In this document: positions 58,873 through 64,000 of the stretch, piece by piece | Layout: the number at the start of each line of letters is the position of its first letter | Numbering within the stretch: position 1 is the stretch's first letter | Position numbers and translations under genes: made by a program | Notes under the pieces: generated by a model | Told to the model about the DNA's origin: nothing | The model's database searches: none | Seen by the model: only the letters and a program-made list of their open reading frames with translations | DNA from: Isochrysis galbana | Lineage: Eukaryota; Haptophyta; Isochrysidales; Isochrysidaceae | Direction: 5' to 3' | DNA: 64,000 nucleotides | Assembly (NCBI GenBank): GCA_018136815.1 | Contig: CM030941.1 | Location: 3,124,600-3,188,599 of the forward strand

Positions 58873-61800
58873 GGGTCCGGCGGGGTCCCCGTCCTTCAAA
58901 CCCTGGCGGAGAACATCGCGGGCGGTGGGCCTGAACGCCACCACCACCATCCCGATCCGATCCCTACGCCGCTTGGGGAGAAGAGCTGTCGACGCGGCGA
59001 TTCTCCCCCTGTCTCTAGCTCTATTCAGTCCTCGACGGTGGGAGCCGCCTCGCCGGCTGAAGCCCCCGCCGAACGGCTATCTCGGAAGCCGGAGTCGACA
59101 CTTGACCCGGGCTCCTGGAAACAGGTTTGCCCCGGAGATAGTCGCGACCCGACTCTCCGAAATTCGTGTACGTCTACAAGTTCTTCTATTACTCCGCACG
59201 CTATTAGGATGTTAGGGGCCGATTCTCGCTCGCTGCCCCTCTTGGAATCTATTTCTACGGATACTATGCTGTCTTCGGTTTCTTCTAATTCTCCTAGGTC
59301 TTTCGACGCATCTTCATCCCTGGATTCATCCCCCGACGGCCCTGCCCAAGGGGGTGGGCTAGGTGGATCCGACGCGTCTTCGGTCTCTTCGTTTCGTAAA
59401 CAGTCAGTTGTAAAGCCCTCGAGGGCTGTCGATTCGGTATCATCTTCTGCTCTAGGTTCTATGGATAGGTCCGACGTGGCCGCTGCCGCGTCCGAAAACG
59501 TTGTTGCTGCTTTACCTGTTTCTGCTCTTTCCCGGCGGGACCCCACTGGAGACCTCTCTCCCAAGGGCCATAGCCGGAGCCGCTCTGCGGACGAATTGTC
59601 GTTGTCTACCGTAGGTTCTCGTGCAGTGGAGGCGGAGACTTGTGCCTCCTCCTCACCTCTCTCCCCGCTTCGTTATATTTCTCCGTCATCGTGTTCATTC
59701 TCTCGTCTCGAAGTTGCACCTGTTCTCGTTTCTGACCTGGTTCCCGACCCGGAAGGGTCGGCTTCCGGGGTCGATGAAGTTGAAGGTTCCAAGGGAGCTG
59801 CGGCTTTCCGCGCTCACGCCGTGGTCACCCCAGACTCGGGAGACGCAGGGGCCGTCGATTACGATCTCTCGTCGCGCCCCACACGGACGCCGGCGTCTCC
59901 TCTTTCTCTCGGCTCTCCGGAGGATCCCTGTTCCAGGGATCGCCCGCCGGAGCCAACCCCCTTCAGGTCTAGCCCACCGAAACTTCAGGGCGACGACCCC
60001 CTCCCCCTGAATTCTACTGCCGAGGCCATCCACCGGATCGCCGTGGTTGGTTGTTCCTCGGCCGCCAAGTCTACTGAAGCTGCCCGCGCCCCTACGCGCG
60101 AGCTCCAAATGTTAGCCGCCTCCCGTGCCCGGGCTAGCGGTTCCTCCGTCATCTTGCCCCGCCATCTCGCCGAAGCTGCTCTAGCCTTGCGGCGGCCGCA
60201 CGCGAGCACTCATTCATCACCCTCTGCCGTACTGCCGACGCATTTTGACGAGCTTTGCGCTGAGTTAGCGGCGATCCACGACGCCGTGACGTTCGACGCG
60301 GCCGAGGGGATTCCTCCACCCCGCGTTCTAGTCGTCGGTGAAGCTAGCGGGGTCGTGTCTTCGATGTTCCTACTCGCCGGAGCGCACGTCGCGACGTGCG
60401 ATTTACGACCGTCGGAGATCGACTACATTCCCCACTTCTGCGGAGATGCTCTTCACATTCAAAACCTCGGTTGGGACCTCGTGGTTGCGCATCCGCCGTG
60501 CACGTATGTGTCGGCGGTGAGTTGCCAGTGGCTCGATCGGGAGCCGGGACGACGCCAGGCTCTCGAATCCGCCGCTAGAGTCTTCCTCGCCATGGCAAGC
60601 GCCGACGCGCCTTTCGTTGCCGTCGAAAATCCTCGAATGCACGCGGAAGCCTCTGCCTTAGTCGGGGGGTTGCGACCGCGGCAGTTTGTGCAGCCGTGGC
60701 AGCACGGCACGGGCCATCAAAAAGCAACTGGCCTGTACCTGACGGCTTCACTCCCGTCCTTGCAGCCTTCGAAGATTGTCGAGGGACGTCTATCCGCTAT
60801 GGCGGATCTATCGCCGTCGCCCCACCGTGGCGCCCTTCGCAGCCGCACCTATGTGGGCATTGCCGGTGCAATGGCGGCCCAGTGGATGCCGGTCTTGCGC
60901 CGTTATGCGCGCGAAGCCAAGGCGTCGCGTTCGCTCGACTTCACGGTGGACTGGGCAATTTCCCAAGCAGCTGCCAGCTTGAGAGAACGCCCTTCGCTTT
61001 GCTCGACCGGTTTCGAGCTGGCTGAGCCGAGGACGGCTCTGGCTCGTTTCATGGAGGGGAGAGGCGAAGCAGCTTCTAGCTCTCACCTCACGCCTCCCAG
61101 CGGTTCGCCAGTGTCTGATTCGGTTGTCGTGATCCCGGACGCAGGCCCCGTTGCCGATGCTTCTCGCCTGCTTCATCAGGAGGACTCGGAAACAAACGTA
61201 TCGCAAGACGAGGCCGAGGCGGAAGGAGACCGCTTCCTGCCGTGGGAGTGGCCCATAGAGGACCGCTCTACAACGCCAGGCCCTCCAAACACGGTGAAGA
61301 AGCGCCGCAGCAAGTGGCAGGTCTTCGACCGTGATGTAATTTCGGGGGTCCATCGGTGGCAGGATGTCACGCCTTCCATCGCCCAAGAAATCGCTGAGCA
61401 AGCGGCAGCTGCGGAGCCGTCGGAACCTCCCATCTTGTCTCGACTGGGCTCTCAAGGCATCAATGCACTATCTCCGAGCGCCTCCTTCACGGCTGGCGAC
61501 GAGGGAGTGGCCGAACTGACCAATTCGTTCGTAGCCGAAAGGCCACTCGAAACCTGGGATGTCGGGCCCGACTCGGGAGAAGATGACACGCCCGAGATGC
61601 CAGAACACCGGAGCATGCAGACCCTCGAGACCAAGCCCTCCGACGCCGCCGAAGGAGAGGATACTCCACGGGCACTGTATTGCGATGGGGCTACCGCTAG
61701 GGGCCTCAGTGCGGCCGGATTTTCCGAGTTGTCGAAGCTTCCGAAGACAGACTTGCAGAAGTCCCTGGAGAAGGAATGGTCACGCCAAATGGATCAACCT

Positions 61801-64000
61801 CGGCATCCGACGGACCGTCGAGGGCTAGGCTATGATGGCGTGCCTAACCCCTCTAGTTCAGCAAAGGCATCCCCACGCTCCTCGATACCATTCGTGCCGC
61901 AGACGGTGGCCGCCGCTATCGAGCGAGTGCCCCACGTCGATGAATCTTCTCCGTCCAGGCTAGCCTCCAATCCAACCACCCTGTCACCCGGAGCCGGAAC
62001 CTCACTTCCGGTGGAATCTATCGCGGACACTCCGCCGCCGCTCTACCCTCGTCACTGCCTCTATGTCCGCGATCTCGTGGTCTGCCGTGCCGATGGCGAC
62101 CGCGCAGCTCAAGGGTTCGTTCTCCCGGACGTTGCCCTCACGGTGAACAGCACCCTGGCTGACACTGGAGCGGGCCCGTCAGTAATCACCACTGCTCTTC
62201 TCGATCGACTACCTGAAGACGCTTGCGTCGAACGCGTATCGGACGCTACCGTCCCCAACCTACATGGGCCGGACGGCCTTCCTCTCATCACTAGGGGCCG
62301 GGCTAGCCTCGTCTTCTCCTTGTCCGGTCGCCTCTTCCGTCATTCGTTCGCGGTCATCGAAGGAAACGCGATGCTTCTGCTCGGGAACGATTTTTTGGCC
62401 GCCCACTCCGCTACCATTTCTCTCGACGCCGCGAGCTCGGAAGGAAGCCTCCGCCTCCGTCCGGCCTCTGGCGATTCAGAAGACTCTTCAAGAGTCCTTT
62501 CCGAATGTGTAGTCAGAGTTTCCACGGCGCCGCCCCCAGTCGCGGACGCCGGCTTCGTCGGAGCTATCTCGATGTCACCCGGTCAGCCGCTGACTGTCGA
62601 CTTTCTGGAGAGGTCGACGGCAACACGAGAGATCCCGGCTGGATCGGAGGGTGAGGCTGCTGCTGATGCTAGGCAGCCACTCTATACACCTCTCTTTGAG
62701 TCTGCCGACGAGTTTGCGGCCAAAGCTCCGGCGTCTACCTCGTCCGAATATCTTCTCTACACGGAGCAAGCGGTGACGATTCCTGCCTTCCACCGCGCAA
62801 CCATCTGGGTCAGGGTTCCGCTAGCTCTCCGAGATCATTCGGACTGCGCGATGCTGGTCGACCGCCTACCAAATCGCGAGGCTCTCGATTCGTCCCCTCT
62901 CGTAATGCCCACGGTGGTCACGCCCACGGACGATCACCGCATCGCGGTGACGATCGTCCACACCGGAGTCGATGCGCTGACCCTGCCGTCTCTGCATCCG
63001 ATAGCTTCGCTCCAGGTGCGTTTCAAGTTGCACCGGGGCTGGACTCCGAATGGAAGCGAGGGGGATGGTGACCCTGTCACCGCGCTGAGCGAGGAGCAAC
63101 GATCTCTACTCGACTCAGCCACCATCGATCCAGACCGGCTTCTTTCCGACGATCAACGAGAAGAAGTACGCCAACTCTTGGCCCGGCGCATCAAAGCTTT
63201 CGCGTTGCACCCGGGGGCTCCAAACCATACGCACGTTCTCGAGGTGGAGTTGCCACTCAACCCCGGCGCTGTTCCTCACCGGCACGCTCCGTCTAGAGTG
63301 GGCCGCGCAGGCGAGCTCATCATAGAAGAGGAGGTAGCCAAGATGGAAGCCGCCGGCATTATTCGCAAGTCAAATTCGGCTTGGGCTTCCCGAGTAGTCC
63401 TGGTCAGCAAGAAAGATGGCTCCGTTCGATTCTGCGTGGACTACCGCGACACGAACGCCAAGCTACGCGTCGAGGATAGCCCTCTACCCCTCATTGTGGA
63501 GGCTATCGATAGGCTAGCGTCCGGCCAAGGGCCGCTCAGTTCTCTCTTTTATGTACTCTCGATTTAGCCTCTGGTTTTTGGGCATCCCGATCAAAGAATC
63601 GCACAAACATATCACCGCTTTCACTACCCACCGCGGCAAATACGAGTTCAACTATCTACCGTTCGGCATCCAATCAGGTCCCTCCTACATGTGCCGCTTG
63701 ATGGACATCGTTCTCGGTGCGCTAGCGTGGGAGATCTGCATGCCTTACCTCGATGATGTGGGCATCTGGTCAACGGCGTGGGTCCTTCCGAAGAGGCCAG
63801 GGCACAGCTTCGTTCGAGCAAATGCTTCACCGGCTAGACCTCGTTCTCGAACGGCTAGAGTGGGCCGGTCTGACCTGCAAGATGTCCAAGTGTGTCTTCT
63901 TTGCCACCTCTACGGAGTACCTCGGTCACGTTGTCTCGAGGGAAGGTCTCAAGATGGACCCGAAGAAGGTCGCAGCTGTCGCCGACATCGACCGTCATCC
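58873..64000 (+). CDS. Pol of the LTR retrotransposon: methyltransferase-like, protease, RT (partial, frameshifted)
   Basis: The frame follows the gag stop in phase and stays open to 63567. After a Ser/Pro-rich region (59.1-60.0 kb) comes a methyltransferase-like domain (60.3-60.9 kb): VLVVGEASGVVSS, CDLRPSE, GDALHIQNLGWDLVVAHPPC, FVAVENPRM, QPWQHGTGHQKATGLYL. Next is an aspartic protease (LADTGAGPS, about 62155; LLLGNDFL), then Ty3/gypsy-type RT: SNSAWASRVVLVSKKDG and RFCVDYRDTNAK. Near 63555-63585 a two-base gain and a one-base loss break the frame, yet homology resumes (GIPIKESHKHITAF, YLPFGIQSGPSYM, the active-site YLDD). It shifts again near 63800 and runs off the edge (EYLGHVVSREGLKMDPKK). 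RNase H and integrase would lie outside. This copy is probably inactive. Confidence 0.8.

Noticed and set aside
58873-58895. Gag-pol frameshift signal
   Set aside because: Gag and pol are already in the same frame; only a UAG separates them, so readthrough is the relevant hypothesis.
1-64000. tRNA or rRNA genes
   Set aside because: No B-box with a plausible cloverleaf and no rRNA core motif were found on reading; short or intron-bearing tRNAs could be missed without a scan.

Overview
The window reads as nuclear DNA of a eukaryotic microalga. Genes carry short GT-AG introns. There are long proline-rich SPPPP cell-wall-type repeats, a polycystin/REJ-like receptor, an exostosin-type glycosyltransferase and a raffinose-synthase-family enzyme. 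Between the genes lies a dense, nested layer of non-LTR and LTR retrotransposons. A haptophyte (Emiliania/Chrysochromulina type) is my best guess, a volvocine-like green alga or another GC-rich alga the alternative; this placement is inference only. I see no operons, CRISPR arrays, rRNA or tRNA genes.

Layout. 1-1575: a broken retroelement methyltransferase fragment and a 5'-inverted LINE. 1951-3678: temptin-like/transmembrane/RING gene. 4187-5109: a startless AT-rich reading frame and a LINE tail. 5489-5972: dispersed repeat A. 6136-8512: a multi-exon membrane protein gene. 9063-12129: hairpins, a LINE 5' end and an LTR copy. 13362-16244: GH36 raffinose-synthase/Sip1-like gene (minus). 17033-21605: a TE nest with a MITE and several elements that carry target-site duplications. 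22668-33080: polycystin-1/REJ-like receptor (minus). 32935-39322: two-domain glycosyltransferase with about 1000 residues of SPPPP (minus); it may be one giant gene with the receptor. 39389-41357: five-exon Kelch gene (minus). 41520-46831: CT-rich tract, LINE pieces and a complete non-autonomous element. 47061-52819: seven-exon Ubl-CHAT-NB-ARC-TPR-KH gene. 53243-64000: a 5'-inverted LINE split by a Ty3-like LTR retrotransposon whose LTR, gag and part of pol are in the window.

Two observations stand out. The gene at 47061-52819 looks like an NLR/STAND-type sensor. It joins a ubiquitin-like N-terminus, a caspase-like CHAT protease, an NB-ARC ATPase with winged helix, TPRs and a C-terminal KH-type RNA-binding domain, an arrangement I do not recognise. 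Second, many retroelement copies start with the same small structure: a 6-9 bp hairpin whose arms differ between copies but stay complementary, followed within a few bases by ATGG. In four insertions with clear 14-19 bp target-site duplications, the hairpin lies exactly at the 5' terminus. A further point is a DNA-methyltransferase-like domain inside the pol of the Ty3-like element, with gag and pol in one frame separated by a single UAG.

Most gene models here rest on reading frames, splice consensus and remembered family motifs. Exon ends, first exons and anything within proline or homopolymer tracts are uncertain.
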